Part shown: positions 1 through 13,029 of the stretch, one piece after another
How the letters are laid out: each line of letters opens with the position of its first letter
Position numbering within the stretch: position 1 is the stretch's first letter
Made by a program: the position numbers and the translations under genes
Notes under the pieces: generated by a model
Seen by the model: only the letters and a program-made list of their open reading frames with translations
What the model was told of the DNA's origin: nothing
The model's database searches: none
From: Polyodon spathula
Taxonomy: Eukaryota; Chordata; Actinopteri; Acipenseriformes; Polyodontidae
Direction: 5' to 3'
Assembly: GCF_017654505.1 (NCBI RefSeq)
Contig: NC_054558.1
Coordinates: 14,127,628-14,191,627 of the forward strand
DNA: 64,000 nucleotides

Positions 1-140
1 ATAAACATGAAAAGCAAAATACAACTCTAAATCTAACCCATTCATGATTTAGTACATTCTCACCGTAAAATCGTGAAGCAATATGAAGCCCACTTCCTCT
101 GTCAATGTAAATCTGTCATTCAGAGTATTGGTAACAGTGC

Positions 141-143
<3 letters not shown>

Positions 144-178
<35 letters not shown>
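144..178. repeat. poly(A) tract
   Basis: Run of 35 A. No retroelement body is recognisable just upstream, so it is not assigned to a SINE or LINE tail. Confidence 0.95.
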
Positions 179-180
<2 letters not shown>

Positions 181-287
181 GCAAACGATATCTTGAGAAC
201 GTCTGCAGAGTAAGTCTGATAAACCATTGTTTCAAGCATCGTCGGACTGCGTGTTTCTTTCGTATGGAATCTTTTAACAAAAATACA

Positions 288-331
288 TTCTTCTTCTTCT
301 TCTTCTTCTTCTTCTTCTTCTTCTTCTTCTT

Positions 332-404
<73 letters not shown>
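288..404. repeat. (TTC)n-(TAA)n compound microsatellite
   Basis: About 24 TTC units run directly into about 14 TAA units. The Phe/Ile homopolymer frame across it is a microsatellite translation, not a gene. Confidence 0.97.
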
Positions 405-825
405 TTTGGATTGGTTTTTAAATATTTTCATACACCACTGCGTGTTTTAGTTGTATTAAAGTTGATATATGAATACACAAAATGAATAAATGCGATAATT
501 TATTTGAACTATATATAAGTGTATTGATATGCCGTAGGGTATGATAAGGCAGAGATGTGTCAGTGATAAAGATATATAGTAGGTCCTCATTTTGCTTTAG
601 ATTTAAATTTAGACAGGGTTAATGGGGTGATGCATAAACTGGCTCGGATTTTTGAGGCAACTGGATGGGGAATGATACAAGAATCTATCATTTCCTATTT
701 AATAAAACCGTCTTCAAAGGAGAAGTCAAACAAGCTGAGTTAAATCTGGGGAAGTTAAAAATCATATCTAGACCGAAAGAGTTGGTTAGCACTGTGAATA
801 ATAAGTAGTAAGTCTAGCAAAGTTG

Positions 826-889
<64 letters not shown>
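826..889. repeat. (ATT)n microsatellite
   Basis: About 21 uninterrupted ATT units. Confidence 0.97.
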
Positions 890-1337
890 GCGCAGATTAT
901 CTCAATAATTGTTCGCCTATAAAAAACATCAAAACACTATTAATGTGTGAGCATCATTGTAAACTGTTACAAGTGATGTCGTCTCGTTCAACTCTTGGAT
1001 GATAACATTTGAGGCGTGGAGGAAGACGTGTGAGAATTTACTAACATTCAAGGTGTAACTCCATTCTTCACTCCTACTAGAAGGGCTGCAGTGCCACATT
1101 GCAGTAAAAGTGGTCAGGATGAATCTTGACGTCACCGTAAATCCTTATTAACTGTTTCAAATTTAGGAATAATAAATGTATGGTATTGTGTAACACTGTT
1201 ACGAGTAACAATAACAATGCTTTAACTTATACAAATATATAGAAAACCAAGTAGGATAATTTCTAAAGAATTTTAAAATGTACACTTTGGGGAAAATAAT
1301 ACCATCGTTGTTGTTTGAATTTGGAATTTAAAGCTAG

Positions 1338-1340
<3 letters not shown>

Positions 1341-1416
<76 letters not shown>
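1341..1416. repeat. (CA)n microsatellite
   Basis: About 38 uninterrupted CA units followed by a short A run. Confidence 0.97.
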
Positions 1417-1420
<4 letters not shown>

Positions 1421-2752
1421 AAGTACTTGCAAGTTGGACTGCTTTAGAAAATGAACGTATTTATTTATTTATTGTAAAAAATAACTATTATTGACTGCTT
1501 TTAATGAACACATTAAATAATTAATGTCAGTTTTTTAAAACGAATTGGGACAAATAAAAAAACTACTACTATTATAATTTAATATAATAAACATACAAAA
1601 ATAATTAATATTAATAACCCTTTACAAATAATAAAAAACACAAGTTCTTTCTTTTAAAATCAGTTTTCTTCCTGTTTTTTGGCACGATGATTATAATCAG
1701 GAATTATCGCAGCATATACGAATAGACTCGTTATAGATGACGTGTTAATGTTGCTTCCTGGTACCTGTTGAATAGTCATGGGTTGCATTTCACACGGTCC
1801 TGCAACAATCACAACACGTGACAATGGTACCAGGGCTTTTAGAGGTTTCTTTAAATAATAGCATATCCTGAATGTATGTTAAAACATTAACTAAAAGAGC
1901 CTCACCCCTTATAAAAAGGGTGCCAATGGGTTACCTAATAAGAGACAGGAATGGATGTACACTCTTCCAATGGGACAACAGATTAGTGGCACCATTTAAA
2001 GATAAACAGTTAAAACTAAACGAAGAAACAGTTTAAATTAGCGTGAATTCCATAATAATACCATAATAAAAACAAAACAAATAAATAGATAGATAAATAA
2101 ATAAATAAATCTAGTAAACATCTATTCCCGTGTAATAAATTAGGGTTATCTTGGATAAGAATTAGAGCTGTGAATAAATAAATATTCAAACAAGGTGGAT
2201 TATTGTTAAATTTGCACTTACTGTAAACTATGCTGTATTTAAATATTGATTTTGCATTGCTGCATCCTTGGATAAAGGGGTCTCCAAATAAATACATAAC
2301 AATGGCTTCTTGAATCAGTTTATTATGACAAATATTTTTCATACATTTTCCTTAATTACTCGGCATGCAGAATTCCATAGTCTCCTTTTTGCTGTCAAGT
2401 CTAAGCGCCAGGGGTACTTAAAGAGTGTGCTGCCGTTAAGAATGATTGCCACCGGAGCTGTGGGGTTTAGGGTTTTGGAGAAATGGTAGATATTGTTTCT
2501 CATAACATGTCTTGCAGTTGTGGAGAAGCTAGTAAATTGACGATTATCTTGCAGAAAACAGATTGTTGTAAGGAAAATATCAAACAAAATCTGATACTGT
2601 TATACGCATTATCAGATACAACACGATTCGATGGCCAGTGTTATAGTATGGTGAGTCACAGGTAAATTTACCGTGTCAGCGAATTAGGGTGAATGTGGTA
2701 AAACCAAGAAAGAAGAAGGAAAGAAAGAAAAATATCTGGACTGTGTTACAAT

Positions 2753-2754
2753 AT

Positions 2755-2785
<31 letters not shown>

Positions 2786-2787
2786 TT
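2753..2787. repeat. (TTTA)n microsatellite
   Basis: About 9 tetranucleotide units. Confidence 0.95.
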
Positions 2788-2891
2788 GGAACTATTCAAC
2801 CATTAATGACGCAGATCAAACGCTTGGTTCCAGGGGAGCTCTTGAACAAACGGCAGACCCGCGGGAGCAGGTTAAAAATAAAGTCATAGCA

Positions 2892-2894
<3 letters not shown>

Positions 2895-2957
<63 letters not shown>
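2895..2957. repeat. (AAT)n microsatellite
   Basis: About 20 AAT units. Confidence 0.97.
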
Positions 2958-2958
<1 letters not shown>

Positions 2959-3038
2959 CACAAACAAATCAGTGTTTATTTGGAGGTTTTCACTTGACAG
3001 AGCCAGGCTCCTGTTCAAATTAGGTCAGTGCGCTGTGG

Positions 3039-3061
3039 AAAAAAAAAAAAAAAAAAAAAAA
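3039..3061. repeat. poly(A) tract
   Basis: Run of about 23 A. Confidence 0.95.
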
Positions 3062-4950
3062 CAAAGGCGCGTATCTCCAGAGATAAGGGAAGACAGCCAG
3101 CAAGCGCATACACGCTTCACACCCTTGCGAGCTGATAAAATAACTTTTAGCAGCGCACTTTATAAGTGGGCAAGATGCAGACACATCTCGCAACATGTCG
3201 TCATTCAAGTGCTCGCTTTTTTCTTCTTCTTTTGAAATATGAATCTACATTTAGTCAGCATATTAAGCAAGTACAAAACACCCAGGTCAAACTAAATACC
3301 ACTGCTTAAAACATAATATACTATGCACTTTATGCGCAGTGCAGAAGACCTATAATGAAACTGACAATATCATTTAGAAAAAAAAAAATATTGTGGGTTA
3401 TCTGTGGTCTTATTTATCATATATTGTTTTCAAGTCATTTAGCTGTATTTTAGGGTACACATGCAGTCAGGGTAAGAAATTAAGTATGTTATTGATATTA
3501 TCAGCAGACACGAGTTTGTGCTACCTGACCACAGTTAAATAATATGTTCCTTCCTTATAGCTGTAGCGAAAACTCCTAATAGTAAACCTAAGGTCATTAC
3601 ACTATCTTAAATAAGGATACTTCTGAAATCCAGGGCTAGGTACACACTGCGTTGCTAACACGGATCCTGCTACCTACATACATGCACAAAGACATGCATA
3701 CAGACAGACCGACAGATATTGAACGGAGAAGGGGAATAATAAAATCATAAATTCTTCTAAATGCAGTTCACTTCTACCATTTGTAATCTTGAAACCCACA
3801 TTTCAACGACATGATCTCATAGGGACATGTAAATAGACTACTCTGTCCAATACAATGCAGTCAATCTACTTTCAGACAATAACCGTTTTAGATATGTAGT
3901 GATTACTTTATTTTGAAGATTTCGACCAATCTTTTATCGCCTGTAACATACGTCGAAAAGCGTAGCACAACACGCTTACTTTGCTTACCACACGCAACAC
4001 CTCGTTTATGATAGAATATGCGTATTTAATTTTATTACAATTGCCTAAAGTTTCTTAAACAGTTGGATGCGCTGCCGTTGTTTATACCACGTTATAACCA
4101 GGACAGATGAAGCACAGTGAAAGCAGGGTTAAAGCACGTGTAAAAATGTTAAAACACACACAGCAAACCATACTAACATCATTCTAAAACACGTACCTGT
4201 TTGACCTTTAAAAGGGAACCCCTTTCGTGCATCAATAGCTAGCCTTCAGCTAATACTTGCCTGGCTTGTCAAAGGTTTGGAACAGTGTGTTCAATAAAGT
4301 ATCAAGCTAATAACTGCACTGTGGCCAGTGGAAACGGAAGCAAGTTCAGCGAAGTCCTTTAGCTGTTAATAAGTTTGACTTGCCTTAAGTTTATATGTGG
4401 AGCATCAGTGGTTTTCCTAATTTTCCCCAGAATCGATCCTAAACAGGAATTTAGCTCTGACACGTTGATTTCCCCCATGGGAACATTTCCTATGTTTATG
4501 AATGGGGAATTTTGCGTGGGCTTTGGCCATAGGGAGAAAATATTAAGGTTGATGTTTAAAAAATAAATAAATAACAGAAATAAAATGCAACCACAATTGC
4601 GCTAGACAAAGTGCATGAGAAGATGTTTGGTCCTTTGATTGTCCCACTTCTGCGAAAACAGATGAAAGAACCCACCTCGACTAGTCTTGACGTCACAAGG
4701 GTAGGTACTGCTTACACGTTTCTGTCCTCTTACCTCTTTATGATATTTGCAATCATTCTGAGTGCTTCTCTGACACTCTGGAAACAAATCCTGGCGGCAA
4801 CATATTCATTATAACCCTTTGATAACTGGAGAACTTCTGTTTAAAAGGCTTTTGCTAAGTAATGCACTCTTTGTACCGGTATTTCCAGAAGTACAATGCA
4901 GCCTGCAATGACATAGGCATCCTTGCAAATTTGTAAAACAGGCATCCTGA

Positions 4951-4991
4951 CATATAATATTATATATATATTATCATAATATATATATTAT

Positions 4992-5028
<37 letters not shown>

Positions 5029-5031
5029 CTA
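4951..5031. repeat. Imperfect (TA)n block
   Basis: TA/TAA-rich sequence with interruptions, self-complementary throughout. Confidence 0.9.
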
Positions 5032-5347
5032 TATAATCCAAATGAGATACAACCTGCTTCTAATCCCGTTGGAAAACAAGGAACAGGAGCCTACTCTATC
5101 AACCAGGAAAATAGTGACTTCAGGTTTGGATTCTCTGTCCCCCTGCCAGTAGAGCAAAAAAAAAAAAAAAAACACAATAAAAATACAAATCTATATTTGT
5201 GTTTCTAAATGTTTTACTGGAAGGAAAGAGAGACATTGGGGAAGAAAATAGGCCATATTTAATTATATGCATTTTTTTATTGTTGTGTTGTGGTCAACAA
5301 CTCAACCATAACCCATACATCTGGAAAGTATGTGTCTCCAACAGAGA

Positions 5348-5605
5348 GGGTAATACGGTATCTATCCAGCAGAAAGGGTAATACGGTATCTACCCAGCAG
5401 AATGGGTAATACAGTATCTCTCTGGCAAAAAGGGTAATATGGTATCTATCCAGCAGAAAGGGTAATACTGTATTTATCCAGCAGAAAGGGTAATGCAGTA
5501 TCTATCCAGCAGAAAGGGTAATACATCTATCCAGCAGAAAGGGTAATACAGTATCTATCTGGCAAAAAGGGTAATATGGTATCTATCTGGCAGAAAGGGT
5601 AATAC
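5348..5605. repeat. 28-bp minisatellite, about 9 copies
   Basis: Tandem units of consensus GGGTAATACGGTATCTATCC followed by AGCAGAAA. Variants occur at the seventh to tenth bases, and the end of the unit alternates between CCAGCAGAAA and TGGCAAAAA. One unit lacks three bases. The alternating TGGCA/CCAGCA variants suggest a higher-order pattern. Confidence 0.95.
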
Positions 5606-6160
5606 ACAGGGCACTTGATGCTTCCCATAGTTGCACATTGCATTCAAAGCTATCTCGCCTCAGAATCATTTTTTCCACATTATGTGGTGGAAAGGCAAAA
5701 CCATGATACATAACTTGGAAATTATAAAAGGAAGTCAATCCATCAAAGAAAATCCATTTGGGAATATAATTAAGGAGAGGTCTGAAAGAACACAAAGAAA
5801 GTACAGACTACAGAAAGCGCTCTGCCGTTGAGTGACAATGCCCAGACCCTCTGGAGCAGATAAAAACGTTAAGAAAAAGGAAATCAGCAAATGTGATTTG
5901 TCGTTGAATCTGGCAGGAAGGGAAGTCAATGCTAAATTCATTTGAGCTTGTTCAGGATTGGGGGGCCTTTTGTATTCTGTATCCCTGGCTGCCTGGGGAA
6001 TAGATCCTGGACCCTGGCATTCTGGAGTTATTCTGTGCAGCAGTGGTATTGTGTTGCTCAATATCAACCCAGAGGGATCATATTAACCACCTACAGTGTC
6101 CTAATTTGAGATCTTCTTTATAAACAGTGTATTTCTTTGATGAAGTATACAGGAAATACA

Positions 6161-6163
<3 letters not shown>

Positions 6164-6235
<72 letters not shown>
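6164..6235. repeat. (TTA)n microsatellite
   Basis: About 24 TTA units. Confidence 0.97.
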
Positions 6236-6735
6236 GTGTAGTTATACTATTTTCTCATTTTTCCATAGGCTACTGGTATTTACATTTTAGGAAGACAAGT
6301 TTGGAATATAGAAGTCCCAAAGTATGAAAGGAACTCTTAACTAATCATTAAGTATAACATAGACTATAAACTTGCCATATGACTTTAAATACTATTGGGT
6401 GTCACGTGGCAAAGCATTGCGTATTTATTACACATTGACCTGTGCTGTCGTAGTTGATATTATTTAAAAAAAAAAAAAAAAAAAAATAATTAAAAAGTTG
6501 CAAGTTTGAAATGACAAACCAGGAGTTTTGGCTATATTAGTGATATACAGTAAACACATTTAAGAATTGTAGATTATAAAGCCATTTAGTGATTGCTTGC
6601 ATTGTTAAGACATACAAACACACAGAATAGACATTACGGTTTAAATAATAGGATGTGCGTTTATAATCTAATGCATAAACTTTCAAACAGTTAGTTACAG
6701 TTAGATTTACCGTGAATAAAGTAATAATTTATGAA

Positions 6736-6778
<43 letters not shown>

Positions 6779-6798
6779 TATTATTATTATTATTATTA
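6736..6798. repeat. (ATT)n microsatellite
   Basis: About 20 ATT units with one interruption. Confidence 0.95.
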
Positions 6799-7412
6799 CG
6801 TTTGGTTTTTCTTCCTTTCTTTGTTTCTTGTTTGCCTCACTTTCCTCACATATTTAACCCTATACTTTATGGAATCCATTGAAACTAATGTCCAGCTCAG
6901 TTTTCTGCACTAAATGGATTAGTACAGCACAGATGATAACAATGAAAATAAATAATTTAAAATACAAAATAAAGCAGTGCTCACACCCCTCCCTCTATCT
7001 CCCGTCTGTCTCTGAAGACAGAGTTATAATCAATTATTCACTCGAGGCAGCTGCTCCCGTTGCCCATCATGTACAGATCTTTCAGTGACACCCGCCTTGG
7101 GAGCAAGCCAGAATTGCAGAACATACTCTGTTAATAAACAGACTCGGGCTCCAATTACAAAGGTGGATTCTGCCCAGCACATACAAGGCATGCTCTTTAA
7201 ACATGGGGCTAAGCTCGCAGTGGTTCAAATGGCAACGCACACACAATACATGTCACCGCTGCCGAGAACTGCTCTGTGACAAAGCGTGCTGTTTCCACTT
7301 AAAAAGAGGAACAAAAGGCTCTGAATTTTAAAATATGCCAAACATTTGAAAGTATTTGCTACCGAGTGAGTGCCAGGGCTTTGCTCTGAAGTTTTTTTTA
7401 TTATTATAAGGC

Positions 7413-7452
7413 TTTTTTTTTTTTTTTTATTTTTTTTTTTTTTTTTTTTTTT
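7413..7452. repeat. poly(T) tract
   Basis: About 40 bases of T with one A interruption. Confidence 0.95.
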
Positions 7453-7635
7453 AAAGAGAATACATAACTGGGAGAAATGATTATACTGTAAGAAATTAAG
7501 AAGGCGAACTAACTAAACACAAGGCACTTTGGCTACACAGAAAACGAATCCAAAGCAATGCGTTCGAACAAAGTGAGAAATGATTCATGCACAACTTTGA
7601 AAACACTTATACTTAGTCATTGACTGGTGGGCTAA

Positions 7636-7636
7636 T

Positions 7637-7703
<67 letters not shown>

Positions 7704-7704
7704 C
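7636..7704. repeat. (GATA)n microsatellite
   Basis: About 17 uninterrupted GATA units, ending in GATC. Confidence 0.97.
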
Positions 7705-8030
7705 GTTTTAAGCACACGCAGCGGATTCCACATCTATGCATATCTGACAGATATAGTTCTAGACTGATGTAATAAACAAGATATCAAATTATATCAATCA
7801 AAGAATGATGTTTAATGGGGTTGTGTTACAAACTGACAGGCCATGAGAAACATTAACCAGCAGGCAATAGAATTGTTTCGAAGTGACATCTCGAGCCGTC
7901 TGAGCTGGTTGCCAATGACTGCCCATTTGCAGAGAGTGGTTGATTACAGCACCCTGATCCCAAAACACGACACTTCTCCTTCAAAAAGTCTCTTTCCAAG
8001 ACCTTTCATTTATTGATGTACTATATTTAT

Positions 8031-8077
8031 GTTTGTTTTGTTTTGTTTTGCTTTGCTTTGCTTTGCTTTGCTTTGCT

Positions 8078-8120
<43 letters not shown>
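8031..8120. repeat. (TTTTG)n/(CTTTG)n-(TTG)n compound microsatellite
   Basis: Pentanucleotide units, TTTTG then CTTTG, pass directly into about 13 TTG units. Confidence 0.95.
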
Positions 8121-8122
<2 letters not shown>

Positions 8123-8444
8123 TTGGGATGGTGTATTTACCTTATCTATTCCATTGGTAAGACCCTGTTCTACTTCATATCAAGGGTAGTAGTTCTGTTA
8201 GATCTAGTTTGTTATTGTTTCATTATTGGCTTCAAGTAAAGCTTAATACTTTTTTGTCATTCATTCAGAAATGCGGATAGTGTGTCCTATAAAAGACGCA
8301 TTTAAGAAATAAACACGGTTTTATTATACAACACATTATAAACCGTTGAGTGATTTTAGAATTCCCACTGTCGTTTTATTTGTATGTGTTTATAAAGTTT
8401 TTAAAATTAATAAATACTAAGATTAATAAATATAATCACTATTT

Positions 8445-8446
<2 letters not shown>

Positions 8447-8521
<75 letters not shown>
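8447..8521. repeat. (TA)n microsatellite
   Basis: About 37 TA units. Confidence 0.97.
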
Positions 8522-8524
<3 letters not shown>

Positions 8525-9008
8525 ACATTTAGTGCAGAACACCATATTGACACGTAAAGCTTTTTCGAAAATTTTATTATAAACGGATTTGCTGTAATAT
8601 GTACTAAAGTAAAATAATAATACACGTTTTCAACACTCTCCTACTTCCCCTGTTGATCGGTTCTATATTGAGACATCGTAAATTCAAATTAAGACCAGCT
8701 ATCACCTGTTTTTGTGTTCGAGACAACTACTTCTCTGTGCCGTGTTTCAATACGACAGGTCGCTCTAATAAGCATACTATCTGAAACTAGATGATTCGCG
8801 CAGCACAGAGGGGAACTTGTGTTTTGATTGGTTTGGAAATCACGGTTGACCTAACACCCAATTTCTACTTATGCTTGACTGTATGTATATATCCACAATT
8901 AATGAATATATTTATAATTGGAAAATAACCGCATTTTTTAACAAGGCTAAATAAATATAGTCCTAAATAATTATTAAATCTGCCAGAAAAGGTGAGACAC
9001 ACACACTC

Positions 9009-9012
<4 letters not shown>

Positions 9013-9087
<75 letters not shown>
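9013..9087. repeat. (TA)n microsatellite
   Basis: About 37 TA units, lying just upstream of the Harbinger relic. Confidence 0.97.
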
Positions 9088-9088
<1 letters not shown>

Positions 9089-9225
9089 CAAGCTTATATA
9101 AAGCAAAAAAACATAAATTAACACAGCTTAAATACCCTGCTGGAAGAAGCAGATGGGAACGGCCGATTTGATTGAGATCAGGTCATGTGGAATAAGGATG
9201 TGTTGTTTTTGTTAATTTGTCCAAG

Positions 9226-9530
9226 ATGAAATGGGCAGGCAATGCAAACAAAATTATTGCTGAGAGCAAAGGGAAGGCCAGAACATGGGAGCTAGCAAAA
9301 ACAAAATGGGCAGACTATAGCAGCTTGACACGAAAGAAGCACCACCAGTGAAGACGTGACAGTGAGAAGAGGCCCCCCACCCTGCTACACCCTAACAGCA
9401 GAAGAGAGGATCATTACACAATTGGGTACACCTAACAATGAGGGTTTTTCTGGTATATGTGACACACTTCAAACACACGCTCCAGCTGACAGCAGACCAG
9501 TAGAGGATGCAGAAGATCCAGGGACAATGA
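9226..9530 (+). pseudogene. MYB/SANT-like Harbinger accessory protein, frameshifted
   Basis: Harbinger transposons encode a MYB/SANT-like DNA-binding protein that recruits the transposase to its ends. From the ATG at 9226 a frame reads through a basic segment with KTKWADYSSLTRKKHHQ, which matches the end of the SANT-like domain (KKWADFSSLTRKK type). A TGA then interrupts it near 9349. A second frame, one base shifted, begins near 9356 and continues VRRGPPPCYTLTAEERIITQ and LGTPNNEGFSG, matching the family's GGGPPPxxLTxxEE and LG...EGISG blocks. So one frameshift or stop separates the two halves. Beyond about 9530 the + frame stays open only because it is antisense to the transposase DDE region. 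Family call is fairly sure; the copy is inactive. Confidence 0.65.
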
Positions 9531-9544
9531 TTGTTGCCATGCAT

Positions 9545-10252
9545 TATGTTTTTAATGAGTGTGGATATCCACAGTCCCCCAACAGCCAGCCGCCATGGAA
9601 GCCACCCTCTTCTCCAATGTCTTTAACACCGCAATTCGTCCAGTTAGCTGCATCATGTGTGGAGTCCAGCCACTTTGCCACCACATTTGCAATTATGAGT
9701 TGGTGGTCGCATATTTGCACATTTAATGAGTGTTATCCTTGGCAACATACATAATGGTATTCATTGTCACTCGTGCCCTTATTCTAATTTGTGTGCCATT
9801 TTCTGCTCCAGCAACATTTGAAGATTGAGTAACAGCCTTCCTCGATGGATTACTGCTCTTGTACGTTGGCCATTTAATGTACCTTGAAGCGTTGTTTTTT
9901 AAGGGCAGTGGTTAGATTTTCTATACTGCGGCACACTGATGCTTTGCTCATCGCCAATATGTCACCCAATACATTTTGAAATGAGCTAGCAATGAATCTT
10001 AAGGTATAATACCTGTTCCACTGTGGATAGGGCATAATGTCTCCTTCCTTGCCTACTGACAAATGGATCACAAAACAGACAAAGCTGCTGGGTATCCTTC
10101 TTCAAGAGTTATTTCAATATAATTTCCTGATCAGAAAGCTATAAAAAATGCAGCGCACACATCTATTGACATTTCTTTGAGCAGATTCTCTCTGTCGCTG
10201 AAGTTTTCTCTGTCTAATTCTTAAATGCACAGCGTGCACTAGATCAGCCATG
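9545..10252 (-). pseudogene. HARBI1-like transposase, internally deleted
   Basis: HARBI1-like proteins are DDE nucleases of the PIF/Harbinger superfamily. Reading the minus strand from the ATG at 10252 gives a basic N-terminus (MADLVHAVHLRIRQRKLQRQ). After an in-frame stop comes YYTLRFIASSFQNVLGDILA and MSKASVCRSIENLTTALKK (about 10018-9890), the helix-turn-helix block of the family. Downstream the frame is lost for about 150 bases. It then resumes at 9732 with HSLNVQICDHQLIIANVVAK and W.DSTHDA, carrying the first catalytic Asp (CDHQ). GGWLLGDCGYPHSL follows near 9593-9552, carrying the second Asp (GDCGYP). The sequence between the two DDE blocks is shortened, and the C-terminus with the catalytic Glu is absent. 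It is convergent to, and overlaps antisense with, the MYB-like gene. Confidence 0.75.
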
Positions 10253-10300
10253 ATTTTCAAAATTCAAACCAAGAAATGACTGTGATCTACCAGTCATATT

Positions 10301-13029
10301 TATACACCAGGTAAATTGACACCAGTAAAATACGACAGGTAATACGATCGAATTGTGTGAGCAACGTTATCTAGAAACACTACTCTTATCGCGTACTCTG
10401 TTCCCGACGTCGTCTGATATGACAGTGTATGTGTATATAGAAACAAGCCCCTGACCTTCAACTGCATTCAGTGCTTTTCTCCGTCAGTAGACGTATTGAT
10501 TAAGGCAAACAGTCAGTGGCATTAAGAGAATGTGTCTTTAACAGGGTTACGCTTGTAGCTCTCTTGCAAACCTAATATCCCACCAGACAGTTCACACCCA
10601 GTCGCCATTCGTCACATCTATCACTTTCTAACTTAGTGAACCTGCGTGGCCTGTAATCCTAGATTGCCGGCTTCTGTTAGTTCCTGATCTGGGCTTTCTT
10701 GTTATTATGTACTCTGTGAACGCTTTCTGTCTCACATCTTTCATTATCCAATGAGAACCCTATGCGCATGTCTAACCCATCTGGGTGTGTGTGTCATGCA
10801 CATAATAACCAAGGCATAAAATATTCAACGTCCCGCTGAAAATTGATCTCAAATCCCAACTTATGATCTGATTTGTTTTCTCATGGGACTGCCCCAGAGC
10901 TGCTGAGAAAATGTGGCATATAGATACTATAGTGCTCATTAATCACCCTCTCACCCCCTCCCATATCTTAGATGAGGATAGAATATCACAGAGGTGACCA
11001 AGAACAGACCATGATTCAAACCATCTTAGCGTTGATTAATTGGGTTCATTCTGGGTTTTCTCAAATCAAAACAACAGTTGCTTCTGAAAGGTACTGTGTC
11101 TTGTTTTTAAGGAGAGGGATCAGTTTCTCACTGTCCTGTCTATTTCACAACCACATGCCCCTCAACTTGAATAAAGCACTGCACGATTTTAGGGGCTATG
11201 GAAACCTCAATTCATTCAAGATGGTGGTTGTTAAATACTCACACTGTGAATTTAAGTGTATTTGACCCCCTTTTTGGCTTGTTTTATTTGGTAAGCAACA
11301 ATCGAGGTTGCTTTTTCAAAAGGGTTCTGGTTAAGACATGGGTCTGTATGGATTAAAAACAGGATAATGTAAATCAAATGACTGCTTGCTTTGTGATTTT
11401 TGTTTTGTTTTGTTTTTAATTGTGGTGTCACCCTTAAAAGCTCCCGCCTTATGGAATCTAACTAGACAACACTATAACAGAGAAATTAGCATTCTGTTTT
11501 TTTAGGCAAAATATTATTTAACTCACCATCATCTTAACTAGTCAAAGGAATAATAACCAAGGTTTCAAATTTAAACCACCTCTTAGTACAGAAACATTGG
11601 TTCCACACTGGTTTTGTTTCTTTGCATAGAAAAGTAGAAAAATCAGCAGGCCTTTCAAATGCAGTCTAAAACAGCTTATTTCCTGTTCTATAGGTCAGTC
11701 TCAATCCTGTAGTTGAACTGCTTTCAGACCATTCAACATATTCCACAGGAGGTAATCAGTTACCTCGAAGCAGCTAATACATTCTGTGCTCAATTACATA
11801 TTTAAAAACTGTCCAGAATGTAAGTTAAATAAACATAGGGTGTCGCTTATGGGTGGTTCTTGCTGCTCAAGCTGCGTGAATTGATGCCTCTTATAATATG
11901 AGGCTTATACACCTGATTTATTAACATATTATAAATAAACATAAAAAGTTTTGCTGCAGTTTTAACGTTGTGTTGTGTGCTCCATGTGTGGGCTGACGTC
12001 TGTAGACAGGATAAGATGTTCTAGAATTTGTACAAACACTTAACAATTAATGATGAATTTCTCTTACATGGTTATAAAATGAAAGACCTTTACTTTATTT
12101 GAACAGTTTCCCAGTTGCTTTGTTTGCAATGTGGGCTTTCATAACCGTGCTTCATACTAATGGATTTGATTCATCCATCAGACCTGCATTCAACACTTTT
12201 GGAACGAGTCGGTTGCTGCATTTACACTTGCATTTCGGAACCATTTTGAAAGGATTCTGAAACATTCTGTTCTAGAAGGGTATGAAACAGCAGGGGGTAC
12301 TTCTCTCAGGTGAAGAGAATGAGCGAGCACAGTTTGGAAGGTGAAGACATGTGACAATATGGTGTAATGACGATATTATTGAGCGCAATCATTTGAAAAT
12401 ATTGCCTTTTTCAATGCTTGCGGTGGACGTTGATAAAGAGTATTAGAAAAACTTTTGAAAAGTTAAGCAACATATATTTACTTTTACTATGTCCATGTAA
12501 TGTAATGCAGTGAATATTTGATCATGATATTTAATGCCACTGTATAGTTAATCACGGAATGGGAAAAAGGAGATGACATAGCTGGCTTGCACCTGCTGGG
12601 AATTTTCTGGAATCATTCTAGAACATGTCCTCAGAGTGGTTGTTTGTTAGATTTGAACCCCAACTTTTGAGAGGATAAGAGGGCGCATTCTGGAGAGCAC
12701 TCAGTAGCCTTTACATTAGCAAAATCTACTGGAATACGTCCTTTCGGCGAATGTAAAAGTACCTATTGTCTTGAGTTGTTGGTGCTTTCTGAGCTGTATC
12801 TTCTTCTTAGTGTGTGAAAAAGAGAGAAACCAGGGATTAGACAGATACAAAAACAAACACACAAAAATTGTCACACTATTATGTGTCCGATTAACAGTAA
12901 CACAAATCAGACATAACACTTGGGTCTACTCAATTGATTTAAACCATATTAGATCTAAAAACAGCTACTGATTAGATTTTTACTACTGAGCCCTGTGTGG
13001 ATCTCACTTCTAAAAATCAAAATTCTGTT
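10301..13029. other. Unique stretch, no gene seen
   Basis: Single-copy, low-repeat sequence. The part at 10380-10720 is richer in CpG than its surroundings. A 97-codon frame at 10972-11265 has no recognisable domain and is probably chance. Confidence 0.45.

Larger units (their letters stand above)
405..2752. other. AT-rich unique stretch, no gene seen
   Basis: Apart from the (ATT)n and (CA)n tracts listed separately, I see no domain, splice-bounded frame, RNA gene or repeat copy here. Short frames at 929-1135 and 2016-2665 have no recognisable motif. Confidence 0.5.
2958..6163. other. Unique stretch with short tracts, no gene seen
   Basis: Holds a poly(A) run (3039-3061), a TA-rich block (4951-5031), a short A run (5156-5172) and a 28-bp minisatellite. 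The rest is single-copy sequence without a recognisable frame, RNA gene or mobile element. Confidence 0.5.
6236..9012. other. Unique stretch rich in microsatellites, no gene seen
   Basis: Contains poly(A) at 6466-6486 and the tracts listed separately. The segments 7000-7290 and 7860-8010 are complex, not A/T-monotonous, and look like conserved non-coding DNA, but no frame or domain is recognisable. Confidence 0.45.
9150..10300. mobile_element. Decayed PIF/Harbinger transposon
   Basis: Two convergent, decayed genes typical of vertebrate Harbinger elements lie here: a MYB/SANT-like accessory protein on + (from 9226) and a HARBI1-like transposase on - (from 10252). Known Harbinger elements need both proteins to transpose. 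Outer ends are approximate because I could not find clear terminal inverted repeats or a TSD. Internal sequence of the transposase is missing, so this is a non-functional fossil. Confidence 0.75.

Noticed and set aside
264..485. Open frames of poly-Phe/Ile, poly-Ile/Tyr, poly-Leu/Ser and similar, here and across all microsatellites
   Set aside because: They are translations of di-, tri- and tetranucleotide repeats with no flanking coding signal.
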